The notes under the pieces are model-generated. The model was not told the DNA's origin and ran no database searches. It was given only the letters and a program-made list of their open reading frames with translations. A DNA stretch of 64,000 bases, from the NCBI RefSeq assembly GCF_003634575.1, contig NZ_RBLJ01000005.1:1-64000 (forward strand). The letters run 5' to 3'. Both the position numbers and the translations under genes were made by a program. The DNA is from Photorhabdus asymbiotica. Lineage in GTDB: Bacteria > Pseudomonadota > Gammaproteobacteria > Enterobacterales > Enterobacteriaceae. Below are positions 33,885-47,725 of the stretch, one piece after another. Position 1 is the first letter of the stretch, and each line of letters begins with the position of its first letter.

Positions 33885-35134
33885 TATGCTACCTCCTTGT
33901 TGTCCAGCATTCCTAAAGTCAGATCAGCAAAAGTTAGATCAAGTTTATGCAGAATTTCGTTTAAATGTGCCTGAGTACAAATTAACGGCGGACGAACTTT
34001 AAGTGCACGGCCTTTGCCATAACGAGAGCCACGGATAATCAAGTTATGAGAATTCGCAATTGCAATCGCTTGTGCCGCAAATTCCGGTGATGGCGTATCA
34101 AAGCCAAACATATAACCAACGCCCCTAACACCAGTAATTTCTGGATATTTATGTTGTAATGCTAATAAGCCATCACGCAAATAAGCTTCGTTACGCTGCA
34201 CATTCTCCAAAACATGTTCATCTTCGATAATATCGATAATTTCGTTGAGAGCCGTTAATGAAAGGGGATTAGCGCCTGATGTACTGGAATGTTCGAATGA
34301 TTCCAAGACATCCAATGAACTGCGCATCAGCACACCACCGGTAGGAATACCGATACCACCAGCACCCTTAGCGAAAACAATAATATCTGGCTGTAGCTCT
34401 TTAGCGTAACCGGTTGAAGCGAAAAACGTCCCTGTGCGTCCAAACCCGGTCTGCACTTCATCTGCGATAATAATAATATTATGTTTATGGCAGATCTCTC
34501 TGATCTTACGGTAAAAATCGACAGGGAAAACGATATTTCCACCATTTCCTTGAATAGGCTCAATGATTAAGCAGGCAATATTGTCATTTGAACCCAATTG
34601 AATAAATTGTTCCAGGTCAAAATACTGATTTGGCTCTGTGTCCGGCTCCAATTCAGACATAACACTGGCAGGAGTCGGAACTTTTAAAGAACCATCAATA
34701 TTGACATGGAAATCTTTAATTCTAAAAGCATTACCCGAAATTTGCGCTGTGGCTAAAGACTGGCCATGATGAGCCAAAAAGAAAGAAATAACCCCTGACC
34801 GACCTGTTGCTTTTTGCGCAATACGAATTGCACACTCAACCGCCCCAGAACCGGAAACATCACGCAACCATATCTTATTAATGCCTTCAGGGGTATGTTT
34901 AACTAATTTTCCCAAAATATATTGGGACATTTCATGAGTATAAGCTGAACTCAAATGTGTACATCTATCGATCTGCTGTTTTAATTTTTCTGCTATTCTG
35001 CGATTAGTGTACCCAAGTGGAAGGTTAAACGTTCCCGAAGCTGCATCAATATACTTTTCACCATCTATTTCCAGATACGGACCGTTTCCAACAAAGCGAG
35101 AAAGCATATCTTCAAACCGTTTTCCATTTTCCAT
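33884..35134 (-). CDS. Class III PLP-dependent aminotransferase
   Basis: 416 residues, fold type I. DVSGSGAVECAIRIAQKAT forms the phosphate-binding region, IIIIADEVQTGFGRTG carries the PLP ring Asp, and FAKGAGGIGIPTGGV the Schiff-base Lys. Class III enzymes transfer omega- or ketone amino groups, and some are ornithine-, GABA- or amino-sugar-specific; the substrate cannot be read here. First gene of the operon, preceded by a 650-base region without a convincing gene. The dehydrogenase follows with a one-base overlap. Confidence 0.92.
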   Translation of the reverse strand: MENGKRFEDMLSRFVGNGPYLEIDGEKYIDAASGTFNLPLGYTNRRIAEKLKQQIDRCTHLSSAYTHEMSQYILGKLVKHTPEGINKIWLRDVSGSGAVECAIRIAQKATGRSGVISFFLAHHGQSLATAQISGNAFRIKDFHVNIDGSLKVPTPASVMSELEPDTEPNQYFDLEQFIQLGSNDNIACLIIEPIQGNGGNIVFPVDFYRKIREICHKHNIIIIADEVQTGFGRTGTFFASTGYAKELQPDIIVFAKGAGGIGIPTGGVLMRSSLDVLESFEHSSTSGANPLSLTALNEIIDIIEDEHVLENVQRNEAYLRDGLLALQHKYPEITGVRGVGYMFGFDTPSPEFAAQAIAIANSHNLIIRGSRYGKGRALKVRPPLICTQAHLNEILHKLDLTFADLTLGMLDNKEVA

Positions 35135-35790
35135 GATTTTATTACCTTAATTAACCATTTCTAACTATAAGAAAGCACAATAATCCATAACAGGTAAGAG
35201 AATATTGACTTAAAATTAATTTATATCAACAAAAAACCTACAAACACCTAAAAAACATTTAAAAAATTAAAGTATTTTGTATAAAATACATTATTGTTTT
35301 GAATGAATAGTCAATTGCAGCAGAACTGCTGGTTCATATGGTTAGTGGCAAGAAATTCTGTTCAAAATCCGGCAAAACTGTGCCAAAGATTTTCCATCTT
35401 ACGACGCAGCTACAAGTGATAAGGGCATTTTATAACCTAAAGCTATTCTCTGATAGGTGATAAAATGTACTAAAAAATTCCTGTTCACTTCTGAATTTGT
35501 CAGAAACAGTGTGCTTTTTCTCTAAAGATAGCCAGACTCTCGATCGATATAAAATACCCACACAAGCTAGTTGGTTTACACCAGTGAATTGCTCGTATAA
35601 AGTTCAGTCTTTAAAAAAAGTAAAGGGTTTAGTCCGTGCGTGATCCTTGAACATGTCTATCGCCTGCTTGAAATGACTTGCCAATAGTATGGTGTATCCA
35701 AGATCTTTGATCGTGCTAACGAATGAATTCCACTGAGCCCATTTGCTAATAAAACCACCACCACTTATTTGAAATATCAAAAGAATACAC
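35135..35790. other. Long intergenic region without a convincing gene
   Basis: It separates the aminotransferase operon (leftward) from the efflux gene (rightward) and must hold both promoters. AT-rich near 35220-35300, with ttttgtataaaatac as a possible -10 region. A minus-strand open stretch (35604-35792) reads like protein (SKWAQWNSFVSTIKDLGY) but has no ribosome-binding site or recognised family, so I see only a possible gene remnant. Confidence 0.6.
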
Positions 35791-36987
35791 ATGCGAAATT
35801 ACATTCTTCTACTACTTAGTCTGGTACTTTTTGGACCACTAGGTATCGATCTATTTCTACCTACAATTCCTGCCATCGCTAAAGATTTTCAGGTTAATAA
35901 TGAAGTTATTCAGTCGACGATTTCTTTATTTCTGTTGATTATGGGGCTAGGACAATTAATCGCCGGGCCACTGGTGGATAAATTTGGCCGTCGGCCTGTT
36001 GCTTTAATGGGTATCACTTTATACATCCTTGGTTCTGCAATCGCAGCGCTTTCAACCAATTCCGAAATTTTTACCGCTGCGCGGATTATTCAAGGATGCG
36101 CTGTCTGCTGTACCAGTGTCGTCTGCATCAGCGGTGTACGCGACCGCCTGAACGGTGATGAGGCAGCTAAAGCCTACGGTTTTCTCAACAGTACATTGAA
36201 TATTGTTCCTGCTTTGGCCCCATTGCTCGGTGGCTTATTAGCCGAAATTTTTAATTGGCGGGCACCATTTTGGTCTCTGGTCTGCTACTCCGTTATTGTA
36301 TTGTTCATTATTGCCACCTGGCTGCCGGAAACGCGCCCTGCAAACACCAAGCAAATTCATGGGCTTCCACTGAAACAATATTATCAAATTCTCAGCAATG
36401 CTCGATTTATGCATTTTGCACTGGTTAACGCCGTTATCATGGGAATAGTGATTACTTACGTTTCATTTGCACCAACGGTACTCATGACCGAAGGCCATAT
36501 TTCACCACTAATATTTTCATTGATTTTTGGTGGCAACGGACTCTGGACTATGATCGCTTTCCTGATCGCCAATAAAATCATTCATCGAGCTGGCCGCCCT
36601 TTCTGCTTACTGTTAGGTTCAATTCTGATAGCACTGGGCAGCCTGTCTCTGTTTTCAGGAATATATCTGCTACCAAACGTAGCCAGCCAACACTGGTTAA
36701 GTTATATGTTGCCAGTTGCTTTCGCTTGCGCAGGTCTTGCGTTTGTTATGGGACCCGCAACCAGTTATGCACTGGAACCTTATTCTAACGAGGCAGGAAT
36801 AGCTTCTGCATTGGCAGGATTCATCCAAATGGCTATTGGCTCCATCATCTCGTTGATAGCGATGATATTACCATTTCCCCCCAAACAGTCTCTGATGCTG
36901 GTGATGCTACTCGGTGCCATGTTAGCGCTATCCGCACGTTCACTCAGTCGCAGCCTTAAGGGACAAATCGTCTCTCTAAGGTCTTAA
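35791..36987 (+). CDS. Bcr/CflA-type MFS drug efflux transporter
   Basis: 398 residues, about 12 transmembrane segments. LGIDLFLPTIPAIAKDFQV in TM1, motif A GPLVDKFGRRPV at residues 59-70, and TWLPETRP after TM6 are characteristic of Bcr/CmlA-like drug:proton antiporters that export chloramphenicol-, bicyclomycin- or self-made compounds. Start ATG 35791. Monocistronic; converges with malT. Substrate unknown. Confidence 0.9.
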   Translation: MRNYILLLLSLVLFGPLGIDLFLPTIPAIAKDFQVNNEVIQSTISLFLLIMGLGQLIAGPLVDKFGRRPVALMGITLYILGSAIAALSTNSEIFTAARIIQGCAVCCTSVVCISGVRDRLNGDEAAKAYGFLNSTLNIVPALAPLLGGLLAEIFNWRAPFWSLVCYSVIVLFIIATWLPETRPANTKQIHGLPLKQYYQILSNARFMHFALVNAVIMGIVITYVSFAPTVLMTEGHISPLIFSLIFGGNGLWTMIAFLIANKIIHRAGRPFCLLLGSILIALGSLSLFSGIYLLPNVASQHWLSYMLPVAFACAGLAFVMGPATSYALEPYSNEAGIASALAGFIQMAIGSIISLIAMILPFPPKQSLMLVMLLGAMLALSARSLSRSLKGQIVSLRS

Positions 36988-37123
36988 CAGCCATCACACA
37001 GAAATGTATCACGACGCCGTAAAGTGACTTTGCACACCAGAATAAACGGGAAAATGAAGAAGAAAGCACATCAAGTCAGCTGTTCTTATTGGCCTGATTC
37101 TTCACAAATCCTGTACCGCCGTG

Positions 37124-39892
<2,769 letters not shown>

Positions 39893-40159
39893 TCATGATT
39901 TAGGTAATTTATTTCACGGCTCGCAATAATGCCATTAATCAGCCCAACCAAATTTAGTGAAATACACAGCCTTTGCAAACAGGTTTGCGCCCCCCATGTA
40001 TTAAGTTGCGCACCCTATCACATTCTTGAACAGCAAATTCCATCTTCCACTTATAAGTTATGGAAGCAATTAGCAAATTTCCTTATCGATTCCCGGACAG
40101 AAAGTGGATTTAATAGGTGCCAAAATGAAGCAAAATATGATTACTGACTACGCCCTTTT

Positions 40160-40193
40160 ACTCCTCCCTGACTAATACCTCTCCAGGATGATG
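40160..40193 (+). promoter_or_regulatory. Putative MalT boxes upstream of malP
   Basis: On the minus strand 40169-40160 reads agggaggagt, and on the plus strand 40184-40193 reads caggatgatg. They match the MalT box GGGGA(T/G)GAGG at about 8 and 7 of 10 positions, 70-100 bases before malP. The rest of 39839-40260 holds the malT promoter side and no gene. Confidence 0.4.
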
Positions 40194-40260
40194 CTTTAGA
40201 TCCTGAGAGCATTCAGCATAGTGTCTAAATTTTCCTTTTCAGCTACAGGATGAAGACTCC

Positions 40261-42663
40261 ATGCAACAGTCCAGATTAGATAAAGCCCAGTTTCAGGCTG
40301 CTCTGACACGTCAATGGCAGCGCTTTGGCCTCGGTTCAGCACAGGAAATGACTCAGCATCAGTGGTGGCAAGCCGTGAGTATGGCCCTGTCAGAGCTGCT
40401 GCCTGCATGCCCTGTCATCAATCATTCCGACCAACAACGCCATGTGAACTACATCTCCATGGAGTTTCTGATTGGTCGTTTAACTGCAAACAATCTGCTT
40501 AACCTTGGTTGGTATGAAGACGTTCAGAATTACCTGGCAGAAGAAAATATCGTCCTGAGCGATCTTCTGGAGCAGGAAACAGACCCTGCATTAGGCAATG
40601 GTGGACTAGGACGGCTTGCCGCCTGTTTTCTCGATTCTATGGCCACCGTTGATCAGCCCGCAGTTGGTTATGGCCTGAATTATCAATACGGCCTGTTCCG
40701 CCAGTCTTTTGAGCAAGGACAACAGATTGAAAAACCAGACAACTGGGAGAGAGAATCCTATCCTTGGTTCCGCCACAATACCCAGTTGGATGTTGAAGTT
40801 AATATTGGTGGCAAAGTCGTTAAAACCGCTGATGGAGGCGAAACCTGGATTCCTGAATTCACCTTGATTGGAGAAGCCTGGGATCTACCGATCATTGGTT
40901 ACCACAACGGCGTTACCCAACCATTGCGCCTGTGGCAAGCAACACATGCTGATCCATTTGATCTCTCTCAATTCAATGACGGGCAGTTCCTGAAAGCAGA
41001 ACAGCAAGGTGTTGAAGCCGCTAAACTGACGAAAGTTCTCTATCCGAACGATAATCATCAGGACGGAAAACGCTTACGTCTAATGCAACAATATTTCCAG
41101 TGTGCTTGCTCCGTAGCAGATATTCTGCGCCGCCATCACCTGGCAGGCCGCAAAACAGAAGATCTGCCTAAGTATGAAGTTATTCAGCTTAATGACACCC
41201 ATCCAACTATCGCTATTCCCGAAATGATGCGTATTCTGCTGGATAAACACCAGATGAGCTGGGAAACCGCATGGGAGATAACCAGCCATACTTTCGCCTA
41301 TACCAACCACACCCTGATGCCAGAAGGTTTGGAACGCTGGGACGAGGCTCTAGTCAGCCACCTGCTGCCACGCCATTACAGCATCATTAAAGAAATTAAC
41401 TACCGGTTTAAAAAACTGGTGGATACAGCCTGGCCCGGCGATCAAGCCGTATGGGAAAAATTAGCTGTACATTATGACCGTCAGATACGGATGGCGAATC
41501 TTTGCGTTGTCGCGGGCTTTGCCGTAAACGGAGTAGCAGCGCTGCACTCACAACTCATCGTTAAGGATCTGTTTCCTGAATACCATCAACTATGGCCGAA
41601 TAAGTTTCTCAACGTGACCAATGGCGTTACCCCACGTCGCTGGCTCAAACAGTGTAACCCGGCACTGTCAGGACTGCTTGACCGTACACTTAATCGTGAA
41701 TGGGTTAACGATCTTGATGCCCTTAAGGCTCTTGAACCCTATGCAGATGACTCTGCTTTCCGCGAAGAGTACCGAGCTATCAAACAAAACAACAAAATCC
41801 TGTTATCCAATTACGTCAATAAAGTAATGGGACTCAAGCTAGATCCAAACGCCATTTTTGATGTGCAAATTAAACGCTTACATGAATATAAACGCCAGCA
41901 TCTGAACCTGTTGCATATCCTATCGCTCTATAAACAAATTCAGGAAAATCCGGCGCTGGATATCGTGCCCCGTGTGTTCCTATTCGGTGCGAAGGCAGCG
42001 CCAGGCTACTATCTGGCAAAAAGCATTATCTCCGCGATCAATCAGGTCGCAGAAAAGATTAATAACGATCCTATTGTCCGGGATCGCCTCAAGATCGCCT
42101 TCATCCCCGATTATAAAGTTTCCGTTGCAGAGCTCATGATCCCAGCCGCTGACGTTTCAGAACAAATCTCCACCGCCGGTAAAGAAGCTTCCGGTACTGG
42201 CAACATGAAACTGGCACTAAATGGGGCACTGACTATCGGCACATTAGACGGCGCAAATGTTGAAATTGCCGAACAGGTAGGAGACGACAATATTTTCATC
42301 TTCGGGCACACCGTAGAAGAAGTGAAAGCCTTGAAAGCTGCTGGTTACGATCCACTGAAGTTACTTCAGGAAAATCAGCATCTGGACAACATACTCAAGT
42401 CGCTGGCTAGTGGAGAATTCAGCTACAGCGATAAACACGCATTTGACATGCTATTGCACAGTCTCATTGATGGAGGCGACCCTTATCTGGTACTGGCTGA
42501 TTTTGCTACATACTGCGATGCGCATAAACGGATCGATACCTTGTACCGCGACACTAAAAGCTGGACACGTAGCGCTATTTTGAATACAGCCCGGATGGGC
42601 ATGTTCAGCTCTGACCGGACAATCCGTGATTATCAGCAACGTATCTGGCAAGCAAAGAGATAA
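40261..42663 (+). CDS. malP: Maltodextrin phosphorylase
   Basis: Releases glucose-1-phosphate from maltodextrins in the cytoplasm. 800 residues, near E. coli's 797. [40 protein letters not shown]-type substrate residues in [14 protein letters not shown], and the PLP Lys in [16 protein letters not shown] are all present. ATG 40261 has aggatga upstream. Followed 9 bases later by malQ. Confidence 0.98.
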   Translation: MQQSRLDKAQFQAALTRQWQRFGLGSAQEMTQHQWWQAVSMALSELLPACPVINHSDQQRHVNYISMEFLIGRLTANNLLNLGWYEDVQNYLAEENIVLSDLLEQETDPALGNGGLGRLAACFLDSMATVDQPAVGYGLNYQYGLFRQSFEQGQQIEKPDNWERESYPWFRHNTQLDVEVNIGGKVVKTADGGETWIPEFTLIGEAWDLPIIGYHNGVTQPLRLWQATHADPFDLSQFNDGQFLKAEQQGVEAAKLTKVLYPNDNHQDGKRLRLMQQYFQCACSVADILRRHHLAGRKTEDLPKYEVIQLNDTHPTIAIPEMMRILLDKHQMSWETAWEITSHTFAYTNHTLMPEGLERWDEALVSHLLPRHYSIIKEINYRFKKLVDTAWPGDQAVWEKLAVHYDRQIRMANLCVVAGFAVNGVAALHSQLIVKDLFPEYHQLWPNKFLNVTNGVTPRRWLKQCNPALSGLLDRTLNREWVNDLDALKALEPYADDSAFREEYRAIKQNNKILLSNYVNKVMGLKLDPNAIFDVQIKRLHEYKRQHLNLLHILSLYKQIQENPALDIVPRVFLFGAKAAPGYYLAKSIISAINQVAEKINNDPIVRDRLKIAFIPDYKVSVAELMIPAADVSEQISTAGKEASGTGNMKLALNGALTIGTLDGANVEIAEQVGDDNIFIFGHTVEEVKALKAAGYDPLKLLQENQHLDNILKSLASGEFSYSDKHAFDMLLHSLIDGGDPYLVLADFATYCDAHKRIDTLYRDTKSWTRSAILNTARMGMFSSDRTIRDYQQRIWQAKR

Positions 42664-42672
42664 GGAAGAATC

Positions 42673-44760
42673 ATGGAGGAGAAAAGCCTCGATCATTTAG
42701 CGACCGAGGCTGGCATTGTCGCCAGCTATATTAATGCTTATGGAAAACTGCAAGCAATTCCAGCAGAAACCAGATACCACCTATTAGATGCCATGAACAT
42801 CAACAAACCGGCCAGTGCGCCGGTTTCCCCCGTGCCAACAGTGAAAGTCTTCACTCAAGGACAGAACTTCGCTATCACGTTAAAAAACGAAGGGGACTAC
42901 CAATGGCAGATACAAACGGAACAAGGAGAAGAATTTCAGGGACATTGCAGCCATAAACTGATACTCCCTAATACGCTTGCGCTGGGGTACCATCGCCTCA
43001 CTCTGACACAAGGAAGCCAATGCTGGCCGATGCAGATTATCGTGGCGCCCAAACGCTGTTATGAGCCAGATGTCCTGCTAAAGGGGGAAAAACTCTGGGG
43101 TGCCTGCGTGCAACTCTATACTTTGCGTTCAGAAACCAATTGGGGAATCGGGGATTTTGGCGACCTGAAATACATGCTAAAAGAAGTGGCGACACGGGGA
43201 GGTGCCTTCATCGGGTTGAATCCATTGCATGCTTTGCATCCGGCCATGCCAGAAAGCGCCAGTCCTTACAGTCCCTCTTCACGCAATTGGCTCAATATCA
43301 TTTATATTGATGTTAATCAGGTTGAGGATTTCAAATGTAGTGAAGAAGCGCAGAGGTGGTGGCAAGCACCGACAACTCAGCACATATTACAACATGCCCG
43401 CAATGCGGAATGGGTGGATTACACCACAGTTACAGCATTGAAAATAGCAGCGCTGCATCTAGCATATCAACAATTCAATACCCGTCCAGAAATTGATTCT
43501 CAACAGGTGTCTTTTCGCCAATTTATTATTCAAGGCGGAGAATGTCTTTATTATCAGGGAGTCTATGATGCCCTGCACTACCAGCTATACGCTGAAGATA
43601 GTGCCTGTTGGGGCTGGCCGATGTGGCCGGAAAAATACCGCGATCCGCACGGCGAAGCCGTACAAGCATTTTGCCAGTCTCACCCGCAGGAAGTGGAGTT
43701 CTTTATCTGGCTACAGTGGCTGGCTGATACTCAACTTGCAGACTGCTTTGCACAGAGCCAAGCAAGTGAAATGCCAATTGGACTTTATCGCGATTTGGCC
43801 GTAGGCGTAGCCGAAGGAGGATCGGAAACCTGGTGCAACCGGAATGTCTACTGCCCCAAAGCATCAGTGGGAGCGCCACCGGATGCGCTGGGGCCACTGG
43901 GTCAAAACTGGGGTCTACCCCCGATGAATCCTCATGTTTTGCAAACCCAGGCTTACCAACCTTTCATTAATTTGTTGCGCACAAATATGACCCACTGCGG
44001 CGCGCTACGCATTGACCATGTTATGTCAATGCTCAGACTCTGGTGGATTCCCTATGGCGAAACCGCCGACAAAGGGGCATATGTACACTATCCAGTTGAT
44101 GATCTGATGGCAATTCTGGCATTAGAAAGTCAACGCCACCGTTGTTTGGTCATTGGTGAAGATTTGGGGATTGTGCCGGAAGAAATTGTGAGCAAACTAC
44201 GCGATAGCGGCGTTTATTCTTATAAAGTTTTCTACTTTGAGCGTCATAGCAATGGGGAATACCGCGCACCTGAGAATTACCCGATACAAGCAATGGCGAC
44301 CATAACCACTCATGATTTACCTACTTTACGTGGATTCTGGCAAAGCGACGATTTGACACTTGGGGAATCACTCAAGTTATATCCAGATAGAGACCTGCTT
44401 CAAGAGTTATATACCGAACGTCAAGCCAGCAAACAAGGATTACTAGAAGGCTTACATCGTCACGGCTATATCCCAGAACACATCAGCCGCATTGCAAAAG
44501 AGGTAGCAATGTCACCCGCGATAAATCAGGGATTACATCGTTACATTTCTCATAGCACCTGCTCACTGCTGGGGTTGCAACCCGAAGACTGGCTGGATAT
44601 GGATAAACCCGTCAATGTTCCAGGTACGGTAATGGAATATCCTAATTGGCGACGTAAATTGAATACCACATTGGAAATCATGTTTGATGATGATCATGTC
44701 AACCAATTGCTGAAAGATGTAGATAAATGCCGTAAAAAAGCCGGAACGGCCAGAAACTAA
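42673..44760 (+). CDS. malQ: 4-alpha-glucanotransferase (amylomaltase)
   Basis: GH77 enzyme that disproportionates maltodextrins, giving glucose and longer chains for MalP. 695 residues (E. coli 694). Catalytic regions: LRIDHVMSMLRLWWIP with the nucleophile Asp, VIGEDLGIVPEEI with the acid/base Glu, and TITTHDLPTLRGFWQ with the transition-state Asp. Starts ATG 42673 behind aaggaa and ends the malPQ operon. A weak acagg/cctgt hairpin follows at about 44775-44795. Confidence 0.98.
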   Translation: MEEKSLDHLATEAGIVASYINAYGKLQAIPAETRYHLLDAMNINKPASAPVSPVPTVKVFTQGQNFAITLKNEGDYQWQIQTEQGEEFQGHCSHKLILPNTLALGYHRLTLTQGSQCWPMQIIVAPKRCYEPDVLLKGEKLWGACVQLYTLRSETNWGIGDFGDLKYMLKEVATRGGAFIGLNPLHALHPAMPESASPYSPSSRNWLNIIYIDVNQVEDFKCSEEAQRWWQAPTTQHILQHARNAEWVDYTTVTALKIAALHLAYQQFNTRPEIDSQQVSFRQFIIQGGECLYYQGVYDALHYQLYAEDSACWGWPMWPEKYRDPHGEAVQAFCQSHPQEVEFFIWLQWLADTQLADCFAQSQASEMPIGLYRDLAVGVAEGGSETWCNRNVYCPKASVGAPPDALGPLGQNWGLPPMNPHVLQTQAYQPFINLLRTNMTHCGALRIDHVMSMLRLWWIPYGETADKGAYVHYPVDDLMAILALESQRHRCLVIGEDLGIVPEEIVSKLRDSGVYSYKVFYFERHSNGEYRAPENYPIQAMATITTHDLPTLRGFWQSDDLTLGESLKLYPDRDLLQELYTERQASKQGLLEGLHRHGYIPEHISRIAKEVAMSPAINQGLHRYISHSTCSLLGLQPEDWLDMDKPVNVPGTVMEYPNWRRKLNTTLEIMFDDDHVNQLLKDVDKCRKKAGTARN

Positions 44761-45127
44761 ATGCCGTAACGCCTGTTTTTCCTGCACAGGAGTTACTTTT
44801 TCAGCTTAATGACTTTGATAAACTGATAATTTTCACAGATGGTTTTAATCTAAACCATCTTTGAGATTGCTGCATTTTCACCAATGATAAATACAGTTGT
44901 TAAGAAAAGACGTTTTTTATCTGTCAGTATGTTTTAACGTTGAAAAAAATCATCTTGTAAAAGCAATAATGTCATTAAGACTCGCCGTATTTATTGAACT
45001 ATTTCAGCAATGCTACACAAGTGAAATCGGCCATCCACCGACCATTCGTTAATCGATGGCCTCCCATGTTTTATTGGCATCTCCGTCAACAGCAAACTAA
45101 TACGCAGATCAAATGTTAATACTGCTA

Positions 45128-45255
45128 TATACCTAATAGATTTTGAGTTGCAACGCGGCGGCAAGTAAGCAAATCCCTTGGAGAATAGATAATTATATGA
45201 TTGGGGTGTGTGAAAGCAGCCAACAAAAGCAGTAACTTGAAAAATAACAGGTATA
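45128..45255 (+). repeat. ERIC element, copy 5 (degenerate)
   Basis: Recognisable from tatacctaatagattttgag to acttgaaaaataacaggtata, but with many substitutions in the core (for example cccttggagaatagataatt in place of ccccgggagcatagataact). It is the oldest-looking copy and opens the accessory insert between malQ and malG. Nothing else is seen between 44761 and 45430 besides a weak hairpin. Confidence 0.85.
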
Positions 45256-45474
45256 GGCTGATCTTATCTGCATTCGGCCATATAAACCGTTAATGATCAA
45301 ATATCGCCGAATTTCATATCCAATTTTTTTACTGAATTCTTTGATTAACAAACCATCCAATTGTCTCTTTTTCAATCGAAAAATTTAGGTTATATTGCAG
45401 TTCGATGACTCAAAATAGGTAACAACTGCTTATGATCAATGACTTTAATTTGAAACGAACCGGACTGATATTAA

Positions 45475-45714
45475 CTCTCACGGTTAGCAATCTCCCAGAG
45501 AAAACGATTAAAAGAAGCTTACGATTATTTGCTGACGCTAAACTTCCAGGAGAAACATGTTATTCGGGCTTATTTATATCTGGTGGTCTTTAATCCCAAT
45601 TTTCAGAATGCTTCACCAATAAAGGATACATTTGAATGTTACAGTCAGAATCCAGAGCAACAGCTTAAGGGTTTTCTTTATATTACAGAAAATAAGATGA
45701 GTAGGAGACGTTAA
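45475..45714 (+). pseudogene. C-terminal part of an unidentified protein before the toxin gene
   Basis: An open frame following TAA 45474 encodes about 79 residues (LKEAYDYLLTLNFQEKHVI, then AYLYLVVFNPNFQNASPIKD, ending ENKMSRRR) and stops one base before the toxin ATG. No clear start codon exists, and a different frame from ATG 45432 covers the preceding stretch, so the front is probably lost or frameshifted. The position suggests a chaperone or delivery gene of the effector, but I do not recognise it. Confidence 0.35.
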
Positions 45715-45715
45715 T

Positions 45716-46480
45716 ATGCCAATACCCTTACTAGCCCCAGTCGCAGTGGGTGCTGCTGAATATGTTATTACTGCCTGTACCGGAGTATTAATTGCGGTTG
45801 GCGTGATGGAAGCAGGTAAAAAGAGTTCAGTGGAAGATGATGACAACATTATTCGGCATCAGAAAACAGATTTTGTGATAAGCCCTGAAATCACGGATGA
45901 AGATCGCAATGTCGTTTGGAGTGAGGAAGCCCATGCCGATTTTTGGGAAGATGATGACCTGAATGATGGTCCGGTTGATACCTCTGCGGTTCAAACCTAA
46001 ACAGCTACAAAAACAGAAGCCTGTGAAAGCGCAGAAAAGCAGAAAACGTGTAAAGCATGCCTGGCTATTCCGGTGACAAGTGAAAAATACCGCAAAGTCA
46101 GTCGCTGGAGCGCTATTACCATTAACTATCAGCGATTTATTGCCAAAACCCGATACGACCCAACGGCGCAGATGATTCAGGAATTCCAATGCCTGAAAGT
46201 GACATTTGATGGTTGGCAACCGATGTATTGCCGCTTTCTGGAAGCCAAGGCGCGGTATGACCAGTTTTTTAAGGATAATAAACCTAAAAAATGGTGGGTA
46301 GGCCGTTATTCAGCTAGAAACCAAGCAGAAAGGCATCAAACAGTTTGTGATGCACTGGAAGGGACGCCTCATGTGGAATGGCATTTTTTACAGCCCATCA
46401 GTTATGGATATTTTAAGGTACTGTTTAGTAAATATAAAAATATCAGTGTCCACTATACCCCCTGCAACAGTTTAATTTAA
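45716..46480 (+). pseudogene. Tox-REase-5 effector (TseT-like) interrupted by an in-frame stop
   Basis: The frame from ATG 45716 (with aggag upstream) would give 254 codons but has TAA at 45998-46000. The first part (MPIPLLAPVAVGAAEYVITA, then a hydrophobic stretch and an acidic tail) resembles the N-terminal region of type VI effectors. After the stop the same frame continues with TCKACLAIPVTSEKYRKVS, a Cys-x2-Cys lead-in, then the Tox-REase-5 nuclease domain: YQRFIA, FDGWQPMYCRFLEAKARYDQ with the catalytic-type Asp and Glu-x-Lys, VEWHFLQPISYGYF, and VHYTP. No other frame shift is needed. With the stop, only a 94-residue N-terminal piece would be made. The immunity gene follows 12 bases later. 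Confidence 0.75.
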
Positions 46481-46492
46481 TCCGAGGTCGGC

Positions 46493-47214
46493 ATGGCGAT
46501 AATCCGTTTAGAAATCAATGTATATTATGAGCAACAGGAAACCATTACTGTTGATACAGCATTAATGGACTTATTTAATATTACACAGCAAATTGACATC
46601 TTCTTTGGGCAAAAAAAACTTGGTATTTAACCGGCTTCTCTCGAAAACAAGCTTTACAACATGTCGTATTTGATGAGAAAGGGCCGACTGAAGTTGCTAC
46701 AAAGAGTTTCGAAAGGGATTACAAGAAAAACTTTCCAGCTCTTATTACTGGTATATGGGATGGGGAAAAGGATGAATTATCTAGCGGCATAGATTATAGC
46801 AAAATGCCAAATGTTCGTCCTAACTGGGTTTGGTTGCAATTGAATCTAAATATTGACAGTCATCAATTTGATATATTGCGGTTAATTAATCTGGTTAGCT
46901 ACTTAGCCTTGAGCCGTAATTCACCCTATATTCAGGTAGAGTCAAATGAATATACATTAAAAGGCAAACAGGTTTTCCCTGACCGCCTCAGTGTTGGCTG
47001 GATGCTTTATCAACCCAGAGTCATTGATAAATCCTATCTTCCTATGGCGGAAGATGTGATTCCTGTTTATCAAAATAATGAACAAACTGGTACATTGATT
47101 ATCACCAAGAAAGGAATTTTTGATGGTCAAAATCAGGATGATATTGATAAATCCAATGATGTTGAAATTCAGTTGGTGAATTTAGGATTACTGCCATTAA
47201 TTACGGAGATTTAA
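46493..47214 (+). pseudogene. Imm52-like immunity gene frameshifted at an A8 run
   Basis: ATG 46493 (gaggtcggc upstream) opens 44 codons (MAIIRLEINVYYEQQETITV) that stop at 46630. At the run of eight A at 46611-46618, moving by one frame continues as TWYLTGFSRKQALQHVVFDE and stays open to TAA 47212-47214. The remainder matches Imm52: SPYIQVES, FPDRLSVGWMLYQPRVI, TGTLIITKKGIF, DVEIQLVNLGLLPL. Imm52 proteins usually pair with Tox-REase-5 toxins, which is what lies upstream. A one-base deletion from nine A explains the break; a programmed slip is possible but less likely. Confidence 0.75.
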
Positions 47215-47725
47215 GGGAAAAATATTATTTCCCGATGGTCGAACAATAAAAGACTTTAATGATAAAGACGTTATCCTGTTGGGTGATATAACAGATCATA
47301 GCGATAAAGGTCTCAATTAATAAAACAATCTCTTTTCCCACAGGAACCAATTTTAATAACATTTTCAACTGGCAATAAATTTTTTTATAAATCCACTAAA
47401 TCACCGATCATAAAAAATCGGTATAACAAAACCCCCAGACCAATAATTTAACAGAATACGAGCTGGGTTATTTGATTTAGACTATGCCTCTTTTAGCCTT
47501 TAGGTCGTAAAACATCGGCGTTCGCGAGTGACGCGATGAAGCGCGACGTAATGAACGATTGCTACCCCGTCGGGGCGGATGTCATTGCGCGAGCAACAGA
47601 TAAAAAAGCCAAAGCTGGATAAGCATAAATCCATAGCCGACCAGCTTTGCGGCAGCTTCTGTCGGACGGGGAGCAATCACCAAATCTACGACGTGGTTAT
47701 CGTCATCACAAAGCAATCCGATATT
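47215..47725. other. Intergenic remnant region
   Basis: It starts with a short open stretch lacking a start (FPDGRTIKDFNDKDVILLGD, then ITDHSDKGLN and stop) that faintly recalls a PAAR repeat. A GC-richer part (about 47510-47720) contains gctaccccgtcggggcgg and an aaagctgg/ccagcttt inverted pair at about 47611-47648. I see no intact gene. Confidence 0.5.

Noticed and set aside
35604-35792. A 62-codon minus-strand frame before the efflux gene
   Set aside because: Reads plausibly as protein but has no ribosome-binding site or family and shares its start with the efflux gene; kept only as a possible remnant.
46611-46640. Programmed frameshifting at the A8 run of the Imm52-like gene
   Set aside because: The run could support a -1 slip, but no stimulatory structure is apparent and an immunity protein has no known need for it; a deletion is simpler.
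47216-47320. A PAAR-like short stretch after the immunity gene
   Set aside because: Only about ten residues (LLGDITDHSDKG) recall a PAAR repeat, and there is no start codon; too weak to call.
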